DNA of 64,000 bases from Sympetrum striolatum (Eukaryota; Arthropoda; Insecta; Odonata; Libellulidae), in NCBI GenBank assembly GCA_947579665.1, contig OX388341.1, forward strand, positions 3,844,001 to 3,908,000, given 5' to 3'. The notes under the pieces were generated by a model, which was given only the letters and a program-made list of their open reading frames with translations, searched no databases and was not told the origin of the DNA. The position numbers were made by a program, and so were the translations under genes. Below are positions 25,004-38,119 of this stretch, one piece after another. Every line of letters starts with the position of its first letter. Within the stretch, counting starts at the first letter, position 1.

Positions 25004-25475
25004 ATATAATAACGTCTTATCATTAAGTTTTAAATTAAATTTTTGCACTCGTCATTTAAAAAATTTGGAATCTACAAAGAGTGATAGCACCTCAAATCAA
25101 TATTTTTCAATGATGATAAATATTTCTCGATGACAAATCCAGAATACACAGCTTTAGATGAATTCCACAGACGTCACAAGCCGATCGTAACTGGCAGCTC
25201 CTGGAGCATCGCTCGAGAAAACGTACTTTAGTTCAGCTAATTTTCAGAATGTGAAAAAAACGACTCCGCCAAATATTCCTAATGTTTTATTCTTCGCACT
25301 CACTCAAAAAAAAATAATATCGCTTTTCTGATGAGAATCGCATGATCTATCCGAGATGACACTCCATTGAAAATTAAGAAATTTAAATATAATATGATTG
25401 TTTCAGATTCTGATAATTATTAGCAAGAGTCTTCAAATTAAAACAAAAGACTGCAGGAATCTTTCTTTAAGTGCC

Positions 25476-26553
25476 GTTATTGGAGTAAATCGGTTAACCG
25501 GAAGTCGAGTTTTGTTTTTCCAGGGTCATTTCCGTTTTTGCAATATATCTCCATATATATGATATTTAGGTATATACTATTATGTATAGTGGTTTCAGAA
25601 AATGTAATTTACTACTACTTTGGTTTGAAACAGTTCTTTGTATCACTGATTGTTAAGCAGTTATTCGTGAAATGCCGGTTAACCGGAAGTTGCTGATTAT
25701 TTACTTTGTGGGCGCTATAACATGAAAACCATTTGTCATATCAACACTAAATTTCAGATATAGCACTTTGATCGGTGTCGTTAGAGTTTATTAGTTTTTG
25801 GAATAAATCGGTTGACCGAAATTCGAGTTTTATTTTCGGAATTTTGTTTCCGTTTTTGCGAAATTTCTCCATTAATGTGATATTTAGGTATACACAATTA
25901 TTTTCAAAAGTTACAAAAACTTTAATTTCCTATAAGTTTTATTTGGAAAAAGATTCGATATCAACCACCGTTTAGGAGGCATATCATAATTTACCAATTT
26001 TTTGTCTATTGCGCCATATTTACGTTAAAATGTCGTTTTCATTCATACTATTTCATATTAATGTTATATGCATCATGATTTCTATATTTCTTCAAAGTGT
26101 AATTTGGATATTCATTTGGAATTTTAAACGCGTATTTACTTCAAAATAATTATTCAATTATAATTTTTTCGTACCGTTATTGATTACTCTTTACAATAAC
26201 ATAATGTTCGTTACTATGGGTTTGTTTACATGGCAAACAGTGCAATGCAAAGCGGCTTTCGCTCACACTATTCCAAATAGATTGAGCTCTGGCTGATTGA
26301 AAGGGTTTAAAAGGTTTTCTTCTTTTGTTTTTTCTTCATTTGTCTTCTTTAAGGCGAAAATTTAGACGTGAACAATTGATGGATATTTGAAATTCCTGAT
26401 ATCCGGTGCTCAACTGTAATCGTCTATGTTAGAATGTTATGCACTTTATGTCATTCTTTTATACTTTGAATATAGACCTCGACAAAATTGTTGTAGATAA
26501 ATATCTACATCTTATACGTGTATGGAGAAAGTCATGTGCTGGCTACATCAGAT
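25476..26553 (+). mobile_element. HINE-like element, copy D, left-truncated and diverged
   Basis: The left part lacks the terminal ACTTTCTCC and begins inside the unit (GGAGTAAATCGGTTAACCGGAAGTCGAG). It contains two diverged core units up to about 25985. The right end GTATGGAGAAAGTCATGTGCTGGCTACATCAGATTTTT is intact at 26519-26557. About 450 bp in between is not clearly related, so the element is decayed or interrupted. Confidence 0.55.
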
Positions 26554-27424
26554 TTTTCTTATTTAATTTCAATACATATTTTTATTTAAACTCACACATA
26601 TTTCAATTAAAATATGCTAATTGATCTCAAGGGGGGAATGTGCAAAAGGGTAGGACACAAAGCGTGTAAACCTGCCATATGTAAAATTGCCCTTTGCCAT
26701 GTTTTTGTTTCAACATAGCCTCTAATCAAGCAATCAACTGAAAACCTTAAAATACCCGAAAAAGAACGATCTAGTTGGTTAAAGCATAACAATTGATTGT
26801 GAACTAATGGTATACGTATTATTTTCACTACTGCGTTGGTGAAGATTTAATCATCAGAGGAAAAATTAGAAAAAGTTGTTTAATTCAACGGTTACTCGTG
26901 CAACTGACTCCAAATAGTCGTGAAATCAGTTGCGGTGACACCTCTGATTTGACAACTGACGAACGATACGCGAGCATTTCATTAACCTGCACCTCTACCA
27001 AACTCGCCTCGGGCTATCCTACTTTTTCCGTTTGTCTAATTTACTGGAATCATGATGGAAAATTATGAAATTAAATAAGCAATATTTATTCATCAACGAA
27101 ATTTTGTAAAGGAAAATGGAGGAAGGATGTTTTAAATATTTGCCCGATTTAAAAGAATAGCTAAAAGTGAGAAATTCATCATCAAATGTTTATTTTACTT
27201 CAGAATATAATGTTATGAATTGCGAACTAATGTATTTAACTCAATAACTACCGAGTTGTCCGCTTTCCTTTCAATGGCATTTCAAAGAGAGCTGTCACTG
27301 TATTTATGATCGTCTATTATTATAGTTACGTCAAATCGTGCTCACACATGTAATGAAGTGTTTAAACTGTAAACATTCATATTAAAGTTTAAAAATTTCG
27401 CTCACTGTTTTCCTGGACGATCTC
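26554..27424. other. Intergenic, no gene recognised
   Basis: No recognisable domain, RNA gene or repeat structure. Confidence 0.45.
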
Positions 27425-28735
27425 GACAGGTGTCGCTGCAATAGTTAGCCATCATATCCTCTCTACCCTGATGCTGTGCCTCCAAGATCTTCAATTCTTC
27501 ATGGACTCGCTCACACTGTTCATCACTTCATCATGATTTCTCGGTAAGCCAGTAAGATGGCTTTGCAGGAAATGTGCCTAGATGCTCATTTGCATCCAAG
27601 CATTTGCTCCCCAAGAGTTGCATTTCGGTGCAATTCTGTGTATTTCCTCTTTGAGGAGGCTATCGAATGCCTACGAAGTATTTATGTTGGAATTCCGCTA
27701 TTCTTCCGATGTTCATATTTAACGGACTGCCAAATCCATGGACCGTCAAATTTCGAGAGTGAGGAAATGACGAAACTGTCTCCTTCGGTTTGCAAAGGAG
27801 TTTTATAATCCCAGTTATATAATCAGAGATGGAAATATATTGTTTTTTCTGTCGAAAAGTGGCTATTGTAGATTGTTTGGATGTCGAGGTTTGAGGTCAG
27901 ATCTTTCGACTGCACCGAATGCTGTCCCGCAAAAAACAGAGATGCTTGGTACCATAGTAAGCTCTATGCTTGGTACCATAGTAAGCTCTATGCTTGGTGC
28001 CATAGCAAGCTCTATGCTTGGCACCAAGAAGGAAGCACACCACTTTTGGTTCAACGCATTTGTGCATTTGATATTGTAACAAATCGATGACTCTTATCCG
28101 TCACGGAAACAAACTGAATGGCCTATTCAGACTGCTCCAAATAAATTTCCATTGAGGACGTACTTCAAGCTCCGCTTCCAACGGATAATTCAGTTGCGTT
28201 ATAGGGTGGAATTCCCAACTCCTCAATCAAACCATATACTTTATGGCTGTACAGATATCCACTGTCACTTCGAATGTAATAAAGAAACGAACTTTCTTGA
28301 TCGATACCTTATCTAGTGATGATGCTAGGAGTAAATTTGGATGGCCCCATATCCCATATTCAACTAATGATGAACGCTTAAGAACGGAGTCATCTTCAAT
28401 TTCAAAGTCTCCATTCTTGGCGTCAATTCCATCTTCACCATAATTCATGTATTTGGAAAGAGAGCAATTCTAAGAAAATGGCAAATGGATTTCAGCTGAA
28501 TGAGGCGTCGATATAGATCCTCATCGATACGAACAGCTTCCAGAGCTGTGCTAAAGGAGAGTTTTTCATCTTTAACACCGAAACGGTGGAGATCGGCTCT
28601 TTTTTTACCTTTTAACTCTTTTTTTTTATTTTTGTTAATTTTATGCTCAATTTCTTACTTCTAATTATTCCTCCATAAGGATACTATTTTACCTTTTATT
28701 CCTCGTTATATCCTGACGTATTCAGTATACACACT
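27425..28735 (-). pseudogene. Decayed copy of the 47.65-kb multicopy protein family
   Basis: Nucleotide similarity to 47700-49020 runs in the same order and strand. Examples are TGAATGGCCTATT..GACTGC, CCAAATAA.TTTCCATTG, CCCAACTC.TC and ATCTCAGCTGAATGAGGC-like words. The reverse strand still reads VVCFLLG at the place of VCFLLG in the better copy. Frames are broken throughout, and about 190 bp near 28510-28700 has no counterpart. A 24-bp minisatellite (27943-28026) has expanded within it. Product and function of the family are unknown. This copy cannot encode the protein. Confidence 0.75.
27943..28026. repeat. 24-bp minisatellite, 3.5 copies
   Basis: TGCTTGGTACCATAGTAAGC followed by TCTA is repeated at 27943, 27967 and 27991, with a half copy at 28015. 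The third and fourth units carry A/G-type changes. On the reverse strand the units stay in frame as KHRAYYGT octapeptides. They replace the QQRGYTKYP stretch of the related pseudogene at 47.65 kb. Confidence 0.9.
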
Positions 28736-29708
28736 ATACTATATACGCCTCCGGAAAATACGTCAAATATCTCCATGGAAACAGAAACCCAGCTGTAGTT
28801 ATGATTAATCAATTTCTCAGATAAATTCATTTCATATCGAATCATAGCCATGGAAATAATTTGAGTGAATTTTATACAACGGAGCCTACTCGTGGATTTC
28901 GAGCTGATTATTCATTTGCATGTACAACTTAAGGGAATGAGCAAACCAAGTAAACCATAGAAAAGATCCTATAAAATGAGATCCATTAGTGGCACTCCAG
29001 AAGACGGTTTGTCCTCACAAAAGCACCGATGGCAAAATCAACACAATCAATGTCTACCAATGAATGACTCACGAACAGGAAATAAACGTTTTTTAATATA
29101 AATATGGGGAATTAAGAAGTAGATTAAATATATTTTTCCACTTCGCACAGAATACAATCTAACAGCTTTCATCAATTAAACGGAACAGGTAATCCCAAAG
29201 TAACATTTTCCCCATCCCAATATCTTATCAAAGCTCCCATAGTTTGTTGCTAAAATCTATATATAATCGTTCGAATGTGAATATTTATAGAACTTTTCTT
29301 AGATCTATGTTCCTAAAATCAGTTTTCTGCCTCTACCTAAACCAGGCCTCTCCGGATTTTCTTATCTCTGATTCCTCAGGCTTCTTCAACCGTGAGGTTG
29401 GAAAAGCAGTAATGCCACGTTTGCTGATTTGCACTTATTACATTTATTCATTTATTCTACAAAACCGTCGCAGTTAGCCGCAAGGGGGCGACGTTAACTT
29501 ACATACCAATTAATAATAAAAAAATATTGCTACGCATACATACAATAAGCCCAACTAAATACAAAATAAGAATGTATAAATAAAAAGTAATTCCAAAATA
29601 AATAATTTAAAAAAATATAAATATGCAGTTACTTTCATAGCAGGTAAATTTTCAACTACATTTAGACGTTTTTCAAGCAAAACTGAAGCTTTTAAGATAA
29701 TATAAAAA
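28736..29708. other. Intergenic, no gene recognised
   Basis: AT-rich. A 77-codon ORF at 29244-29477 has no recognisable domain. Confidence 0.45.
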
Positions 29709-30430
29709 ATCTGATGTGGCCAGCACATGACTTTCTCCATATATAAGATGTAAATATTTATTTACGACAATATTTTCGAACTCTATATTCAATATAAACT
29801 TGGAAGATAAGTGATTAATTTATATCATATTATGTTTTACGTCACAAACATTAGAAATACTATTTAAATATTTTTTTCGGGACATGATCGATGAAAAACG
29901 GTGAAATTGGCCTTTCGCCCACAGCGCCCTGAGTACACAAAGTACATAATCAGCAACTTCTGGTTTATCAGTATTTCATGAATAACTCCTAAACAATCAA
30001 TGACACAAAAATATGTTTAATACAAAAGTTATAGTAAATTACATTTTATAAATCTTTTATAAACAATAGAATATACCTAAATACCATATTTATGGAGATA
30101 TTTTGCAAAAACGGAAATTTGCTTCGAAGAATAAAGCTCGACTTCCGGTTTACCGATTTACTCCAAAAACTAATCAACTCTGACAGCACCCTCCTTAGTG
30201 CTATATATGAAGTTTGGTATTGATACAACTTATAGTTCTTACGTTAGAGCGCCCACAAGCACACACACACACACATACAGACACACATACACACACACAT
30301 ACTCAGACATTATTCCGAAAATGTCAAAACGTGTTCTAGGGACCCCAAAACATGTATTTCCGCTGAAATCTTGAAGTCGATTTTTTTCATCAAAACAATA
30401 CTTTCTCTATACTATGTATATGGAGAAAGT
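29709..30430 (-). mobile_element. HINE-like element, copy F, single internal unit
   Basis: Both family ends are present: ATCTGATGTGGCCAGCACAT at the left and TATGGAGAAAGTAAAAA at the right. Only one full core unit remains instead of two, shortening it to about 720 bp. A degenerate CA tract lies at about 30259-30300. Confidence 0.7.
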
Positions 30431-30689
30431 AAAAAGAACGAAATCAATTATTCTAATTTTCACAATTAAATTACATTTTATTTCCGTCGTGATTGGTTGA
30501 CGACATCTTATGTGAAGTTAATGCTTATAATACTATATATTACTAAAGTAAACGTGTGGCATAAAATTAATGTTGAGAGCAATCTTTTCATTCTATTATT
30601 AAACTTACTTTTTTGCTAAAAATTGAACACTATAAAGTCTTCTTGTTTATTAATTTCATAATTAAAATATTATCTGCACGGTAAACCTC

Positions 30690-32131
30690 CAATTCCGGGT
30701 GAGATGCCCCCCTGGGAGAGATGCCCCCGTCGTAGTATTTGCTAGTAGTAGTAGTGCAGTGACTGCAAATCTTGGACATAGTGTAGCCTCACTGGCTGTA
30801 AGGGCATCTCTCCCGTACAGAAAGGATAGACGCCTCTTCTCTGGATAGATGCCCCAGTGCTATCTTTAGATATACGTGCCCTATTAGTATCAATTTAACT
30901 TTAAGGTGATACTGATTAATGATTTTTCAAAGAAAACGTTTGTAATCTACTTTAAAATTACATTTAAAATTTTAATGCACGGTCGAATGCAATTCATGCA
31001 CGATCAAAAGATGACTTAAGTAAGCACTAGGGTGGAGCGTTTTGCCGCTTTTTTCTGATCGAAATGTAGTACCAAGCAAAAGAGACCAACCTAAATGGGC
31101 ATTAAAATTATAATTTTTTTTCGAATTAAAAAAATATCTTCTGTGATAATTGTTTCTTCGAAGTTTCGACAAACATCAACATTTTAATATTTTTTTTCGG
31201 TTAAAACGACAATATTTTACGTAAAAAGATATCACTTGCAAAAATAAACTGATGACCAAGCCTCGATATGCTACTTTTATTCCTCTATAGGAGGCTGAGA
31301 TGCCTCCTATGGGACTAGAAAATGAGGCAAATTCAGTGAAATTAAGCTGTTTTGTAGCACCTTCCGTCCTCGTCAATTCCTTCACACGGTTGCTCGTAGC
31401 GGTAGCTATGCATTGCTGTTTCGCACCTATTAATAACACTTCATATCTTATTTGCTGTATAAATATGTTTCTTATATTTCTGAGTACACAATGACCCAAC
31501 TTAAAGGTGACGAGATTAATATTCTTCGTAGGAGGGAAAGGAGAACAGTTTGGAAGGATGGTATCCTTCGAATATTCGAGAACGAGAAAAGCTGTGGAAT
31601 GGGCTTTTTGCGTTTAACTTTACAACGAATACCAATCAAGAATTCTCTTCACGCATATCGACGGTGTTTATTCTAGTAATTCACACCAATTGCAAATTTT
31701 ATTATAATTTTTAAAGGGTATTGTTTTCTAAATGTGCTGCAATTTTGGGTAAATTTTTGCACATGAAACTTCTAAATAGGTTTTAAAGTTAACTAAATCG
31801 TTAAGTTATATCCTAATTTCAAGTTAAATTTAACAACTTTGTCATATAACAAGCGCTTTCGTTATTAAATTCAGTTTAAGCTAATAAGTTTAAGTAATTA
31901 TGGAATATCTCTCCCGCAGAGGTCTCACCCGGACACTCGGGGAGATGGCTAAATCTACGGATGCAGAAAAAAAATAATATTTTAGGTGAAAAAATTTTAA
32001 AACAATATTTGTATACATACTATTTATAATCAATAAATTTTAAATAATGTCTCGCAGTTTCACATTTTTGTTATCACTGAAGTCATTGTTATGAAGTCAT
32101 TGCCTTTGGTGGGGCATCTCTCCCGGAATTG
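30690..32131 (-). mobile_element. GAGATGCCCC-type inverted-terminus element, copy 2, complete
   Basis: The left end is CAATTCCGGGTGAGATGCCC. Read inward, the right end is CAATTCCGGGAGAGATGCCC, so the two match at 19 of 20 positions over a 1442-bp element. GAGATGCCCC-like words recur near both ends (30701, 30718, 30803 inverted, 30847 as TAGATGCCCC, 32111 inverted). They could be transposase-binding subterminal repeats. A 107-codon reverse-strand ORF (31176-31499) shares KQLNFTEFASFSSP with copy 1 but has no known domain. No clear target duplication was seen. It is probably a non-autonomous DNA transposon of uncertain superfamily. Confidence 0.7.
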
Positions 32132-32539
32132 CCTTATACGATTAATTATGACTGGAAATGTATCTGGCCCCCATCAAAACCTTTAGCGAATAATGATTTA
32201 TCAAATTAATAAAAAATATAAACAGTTACACAATTCAAGAATTGCAGGTTAGGAGGATTAGATGTGTAGAAAAATAGACATACGGTTTCAAATAAATTAG
32301 AATAAATGTTGTCATTATCTAGGGAGACGTTCACTCGTGTGTATCTATTTGGTAAATGTAGACTTTTCTCCGTGTACAGAAGATGCAGCCATAATTCAGT
32401 TGACATTTAGCTTCAGTGGGAAAACACAAGAAAATTTGAAATATTCGATCGTGGGATATCCAAGCAGGTTCGAAGTAAGCATTGAAAGGCATTTCACATG
32501 TCGAAGTGATTTTATTTGAGGTATTTTAAATAACGTAGT

Positions 32540-32720
32540 AATTTCCATCTCCGAGAATGGTCTGAGTTCGATTCCAGGCCGTTGTGAAATTCTCCGATAA
32601 ATAGAAATGCATTGGGGTTTTTATTTGGGTCCATAAAGATCTTCCAACATGTGAACAGAAGTCGTCATCTTGAAAAATAACCGCAGTCACTAGCATATTG
32701 GTCATGGGTTCGCATCCAGG
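32540..32720 (+). repeat. B-box-like repeat family, copies 1 and 2
   Basis: CCGAGAATGGTCTGAGTTCG..CCAGGCCGTT at 32550-32590 closely resembles 33262-33305. A looser relative (TTGGTCATGGGTTCGCATCC) sits at about 32698-32717. Each has a T-arm-like hairpin but no complete tRNA body. Confidence 0.45.
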
Positions 32721-33244
32721 GCGTCTTCAATATTATATCGGGGCAGAGGCATAACACTATTTTATTGGGAAGCATATACAGACAGGGATGTATTTGAGAT
32801 GGCTCATCATTCGCTGAAGGATGCCATTTCAATTGGAAACGAATGAGCATCGCCTATTTGTATACAATTATCGGAACGAACGCATTTCAATGTTGGCCCA
32901 CACGAAGCCGCTGATACCTCTCTTGAGGTCCTTTCGGATGCAAGATGAAATGCTTCGGAAAACGACTTTTCCGCCCTTCTGCAGCAATGCTTGGACACCG
33001 ATATTTCAATGACGTTATTTTCGATAAATAAATTTAAATATTCTTTTTTGCTAGATATCCTTAAATGTTATTATACATGTACTCTTTTAAAACATAAAAA
33101 CTGCTACTCATGAAGAAATAACTGTGCACGAGTTTTCTTAAGTCCATCACGTATTCTTGTTGTTGCCTCGATCTATAGGGAATCTATTGGAAATTATTTT
33201 GAGCCACTTCTCCAAATGATCATAAAACTCCAGATATAGTTAAA

Positions 33245-33335
33245 TGAGGTGACTCCGTAATGACTGAATCCGAAATGGTCCTGGGTTTGACACCAGGCCG
33301 TTTCAAAATTTTCCCATGAGAAATACACTGAAGAA
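33245..33335 (+). repeat. B-box-like repeat family, copy 3
   Basis: Contains CCTGGGTTTGACACCAGG, a near-perfect hairpin with tRNA T-arm resemblance. It shares flanks with 32545-32620 (GGCCGTT, then TTCTCC-like and AGAAAT). A related minus-strand copy (GGTCCTGGGTTCGACC) lies at about 42361-42380. Confidence 0.45.
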
Positions 33336-33364
33336 TTGCTGATACTTTAGAATAACACTTAACT

Positions 33365-34450
33365 AATAGATGGATAAAGTGCGCCTTAGATTCAAAATGG
33401 CGTATAATGGGTAATATATATGCTTTATCGTAGAAATTCTTCACAAAATGCATCGCCTTTCGTTGTGCCTTTTCTAATTCTCAAGGAGGACTCCAGTCGG
33501 CAGGGTCTTATACACTGCATGCATAATGAAACTGAATTTCTCACTTTTCCACATATATTACGAATATGGGTACTCCATTATAGGTTATTCGTGAGAGTTA
33601 CTCCGAAATATTTCACTTATTCTACCGTCAATAAGTATGCCCCATGAAGGCTGTACGAATAGCCATTTCCATTAGAGTTATATCGAAGAAGTTAGCTGCT
33701 GGACACATTTCTAAATTTAGCTCTAATTGCCAATCATTGCACCATTTTATAATTCTATCTAAATCGTTCGAAAGGGTATCCTCTAAACTCTCCCTGTGAA
33801 AGACCGTGTCGTCGTGAATATCCTAAATATTAATGCGATTGCTGAGGTCGTTGATGTGTGCTGAGAGTAGCAATGGTCTAATTACGCAACTCCGCACCCG
33901 ATTCACTTAAATTGGAACTAATACCATCGAGCGCTACTCGTTGTTCTCTGTCAGTGAGAACGTGTTTTAATAACTTCTGCATTGATACCCGCAACTTCTA
34001 ATTTGTACAGCAATTTATGATGAGGTACCTTATCGAAAGCCTTCCGAAAATCTAAAAATATCGCATCGACTTGCTTATGTTTTTCAGCAGAGTTTAGAAC
34101 ATCGTGTACTAATAAAGCCAGCTGAGACTCGCAAGAACGAGTCTTACGAAAACCGTGTTGATTCCTAATTATGAAATTGGACGTTTCAAGAAAACCCAAT
34201 AAACAGTGATAGAGCAATTATACGTTCTATAATTTTACCACTCAGTGGATTTAAAGAGATAAGCTTGTAATTCGCTGGATCGTTCTTTAAGCCACTTTCA
34301 AATGTATGTACTCTTCCAATCTTTCGGGCGCTTACCTTTCCTCATATTGTCAAGTATTGCTCGAGGAAAAAGTGACACGCTGTCCGTTTCTTCCTTGAAC
34401 ACTCGAGACGGTATGTCTTCAGGAACCGGAGCTTCATTCGGTTGATAAAA
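33365..34450 (-). pseudogene. LINE reverse transcriptase relic, palm domain
   Basis: The reverse strand preserves the LINE reverse transcriptase order across several frames. First comes PSRVFKE and GKRPKDWKSTYI (about 34440-34280), then NQHGFRKTRSCESQLAL and DAIFLDFRKAFDKVPHHK (motif A with its aspartate) inside an open stretch at 33951-34217. LTDREQRVALDG, then IHDDT near 33803-33820 (motif C, with YA of YADD replaced by IH), LDRIIKWCNDWQLELN and GVTLTNNL follow. It ends with EKAQRKAMHFVKNFYDK near 33450. At least four frameshifts or stops interrupt it, so no active polymerase can be made. It belongs to the CR1/L2/Jockey-like group. Confidence 0.85.
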
Positions 34451-36898
34451 TGTGGAAAAATGTGGAAGCAATTAAAAAAACCACAATGAATAACTTTTTT
34501 TATTCTGCGTATAACAAAACATAAACTTGCTTTACCTTTTCGATCAAGAGATACGATGCTGGAGATTTTCTACAGCTTTACAAATCGCCGTTTAACTCCA
34601 ACATTGAATCAGGGAAATATTTACGATATTCACTAAATCCTTTCTCGTCAATCGCTAAATATTTATCGATGTAAATTGATAAGTTGTAATACTTAATGCA
34701 GAAAATTATATTAAAAACATCCGAAACTTACCAAGTCTTTAAGTTGAATTGATCGAGAGAAAGCAATTTCATCTAACAAACTACTATAAGCCCATTTATC
34801 TCACGAAATAGTCAGTAAACAATTACGTTGATATAAATAAAACTTGGTTGCTACAGACGCTTCCATAGAATTGAAAATATTTCTTAAATACTGGTATTCG
34901 TATGTTTGTACGCTCGATTCTTCACAGTATTTGGTTCATAGCTGCAGTTACTAATACCTCCTTAAATTACTCCCTCTTCATATAATCTATCACTTATTCT
35001 TAATATTAATTTGAAGTATGCATATTTTCTAAATATATTCTTACGGATAAATCATGAGCTGAGGACTGAACAATTGTCTTGATCGTCAGGGGTATGGGTA
35101 ATTACGATCTCAAAATTTCGATGAAATATTCACGTACTTTATCAAAATGTGCGCAATTTCGAATCGAAAAAGATATTCTACGACCAAATTAAGAGTTCTT
35201 ATTTTATTTTCCTTCTTTTGGTGCTTGATTGGACTTTCTAGAACCATAATTTCCAACTTAATTTTGCAAAAGAAATGAACCATGCAACGAAAAAAATGAC
35301 CTTTACGTGTATTTCTTATGAAAATGTATTTACCCGTCTGGATTCGAACCGCGTACTTTAAGTAAATAAAAAATAGCCTATACTCAGCGTGGGGTTGACT
35401 TTTAACAATGAAGAAAATTTCAAAGTTTTGCGACTCTCGGTTCTCGAGTTTTTAGCGAACATACACACATATACACACACACACCCACACTCTATCTTAT
35501 GTTATAGATGTAAAGTGCGTACAATAAAGGAACGATGTAGATTCATATTGCTGTGTATAAAATTTAACAGTTAATGTGAACTCTTGGCGTTAATAATTGT
35601 TAAATTTTATAGCGAAAATTAGCTTATAAAAATAACAAAGAAACTGCATGGTACTTGGAGAACACGTGAGGAAGGAATTCGTTTTCTTTTTAAACACAAT
35701 AACATAGGTCAAAATTACCAAAATATGTTATCCTATTCAAACAAGAATTAAATTTGATGTTGAAACTACTTCCAGTGATAACATTTGAACTGGTACATTT
35801 TCATGATGGATAACTTCAGCCTTCACTTTGTGGAACCTTCTAATATCATGGAGAATAAAAGTCCAAAATATTTTGGTTTCCTCAGGAAAAGTTAAACTGA
35901 CGTCTAGATTCGACATTCACTTGGCTAACTCACTCAAGTGACTTGAGAATGACCGAATCAGTATTCACCATGAATAATAGGGTATTTTCCTTTTTTTAAG
36001 ATCAGTATTCTATGCAATTGAATAGGGATTTCTGAATGCACATCAAACCACCGAATGATAAAGCACTTATGGATGTATGAATTACCAAGTTGATTAATGT
36101 ATTCAAGTTTTCACTGATCCCACGAATCGTGAGGGAAGCAAACTTGATTGTTTCCAGAAGGAACGCAGACTTTTTCTGCGATTCAATATCGCAGATCCGT
36201 AGGAATCACATCAAATCATTACCCTAATTACAAGTTATATTCTCCTCCCTCCATTTTGTTATTTCATCTTTTTAAGCTTCGCCTTTCATTTCATCTTCTC
36301 CCTGATTTTTTAATTGTTATCTTGACTGAGGATAGCGATTCCAGGATGAGATTGTGCTCTTCACAACTGGCATTTCTAAAAGAAGTGATTTCAATCACAT
36401 TCGAGATCTTTTATTCTGCATGAATTATCAGTCACAACTACGGATTAGCTAAATGTGAACACTATAACCGATTGGTAAAATTAGATATATTTTTACAAGG
36501 AAAACCAAAATGCATACATAAAAATAGGACAATTTTCATTAGATTGCAACAGCTGCTATAGTCTCTTAAACTTAATGGCATTTCTTATTTTTACGAAAGC
36601 AAAACGTAATTATAGATAATATTCTAAGAATGACTCATAAAAAGGTTTTCGAAATGTGTAACGTACTAGCAATATATATTTACGAGTAATTTATACGCTC
36701 ATTCATATTCTGCTTTCTTCTTTCGGAATCTCACGAACGCATTCGAATTCATTCATTTTCACAAAACTCATACCTCTGAGAATTATGATCTTAGTCCACT
36801 CTACCATCAAATATTCGATTCGCTCAAAATACAGCCTAATTCAAAGACAAAAACACTGATGGCATACTAGAATGTTCGGCCATATTAATGTTAAAAAA
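34451..36898. other. Intergenic, no gene recognised
   Basis: AT-rich. It holds a short CA-rich tract at 35460-35490 and a reverse-strand B-box word (GGATTCGAACC) at about 35340-35350. No protein domain recognised. Confidence 0.45.
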
Positions 36899-37584
36899 TC
36901 TGATGTGGCCAACACATGACTTTCTCCATGTTTATTGAAAACGGAAGCCTATGCCGGTAATATATAAATAACTCCAAAACAATGAGTGTTACAGAAAAAT
37001 GTTTCAAACAAAACTTGTAGTAATGTACATGATCTATAAATTTTGTATGTAAATGTATATACATACCTACATTGCATTCTGACAGAGATATGTATGAAAA
37101 ACTTCCATTTCTGGATAAACAACAACTTCCGGTTAAAAATTATTCAAGAATAACTCCTAAACAATCAGTGATACGAAAAAATGTTTCAAACAAAAGTTGT
37201 AGTGAAGTACATTATCTATAGCTTTTGTATTTAATTGTATATACCTACATTCCATTCTTACAGAGATATTTAAGGAACGAAAGTTTGTTCCGGATAAACC
37301 GCAACTTCCGTTTAGCGATATTCACCAAAAACTAATCAACTCTTGGCATTGTTAAGAAAATACTAAATATGAATTTTGGAAATGATCAGGTGATTAATTT
37401 TTAAGATAGAGCTCCCGCAAACTTTATTACCACAGACAGACACACAGACACACAGAAAAACATGTTCGGGAAAATAGCGAAAACGAGCTCTATGGGCCCC
37501 AAAACATCTATTTCCGTCGAAATCTGGAGGTCGAATTTTTTTGCTAATACAATACTTTCTCTATACTACGTATAGGGAGAAAGT
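36899..37584 (-). mobile_element. HINE-like element, copy G
   Basis: Both ends are present (ATCTGATGTGGCCAACACAT; GGGAGAAAGTAAAAA). It belongs with copy C, sharing GCCTATGCCGGTAATATATAAA and GCATTGTTAAGAAAATACTA, but has an extra partial internal unit (AATAACTCCTAAACAATCAG). Only a short CACAGA tract replaces the microsatellite. Confidence 0.65.
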
Positions 37585-38119
37585 AAAAAGTGCTAAAAAT
37601 GACCCAAATTTAACAAAATTCAAGTACTTTTCAAGGAAGAACTCCTCATTTCAAATGTTTATCACTTTCATTGTCTTGCGTATTTCGATGCATTTTTAAC
37701 CTCTTATCCGTTTCGAGAGAGAATTCTGAATCGTCCGAATCAATTTGCTTCATTCGAGATTATGGAAAGTGAAGTGAATTAATTATCCGACCCCAAACGC
37801 TTTTCATAAACTTAATTAAAAAATAAACATAATATTGATTACATTTCCAAGTCATTATTGCGTCTTTCAGACACTTTTTGCCTCTAGTTGACGCTGTTTG
37901 ATGCTGAAGGTTGATATTTTGGGAAGTTATTATTTTTAATATTTTATAAAGCATCTCTGGGTGAACCCTTTAATTACATTTCCCGAGAGAAGTCAGAAAG
38001 GAGGGGAATTTTTGAAGAAAAGATTGCATATAAATGCGTCTTTTGAGGGATTCTCCGAGGAGAAATCGGTCCCTTTCGGATTAAGCGTCGTCTTACTTAG
38101 GGATCTTACGAATAGAGTA

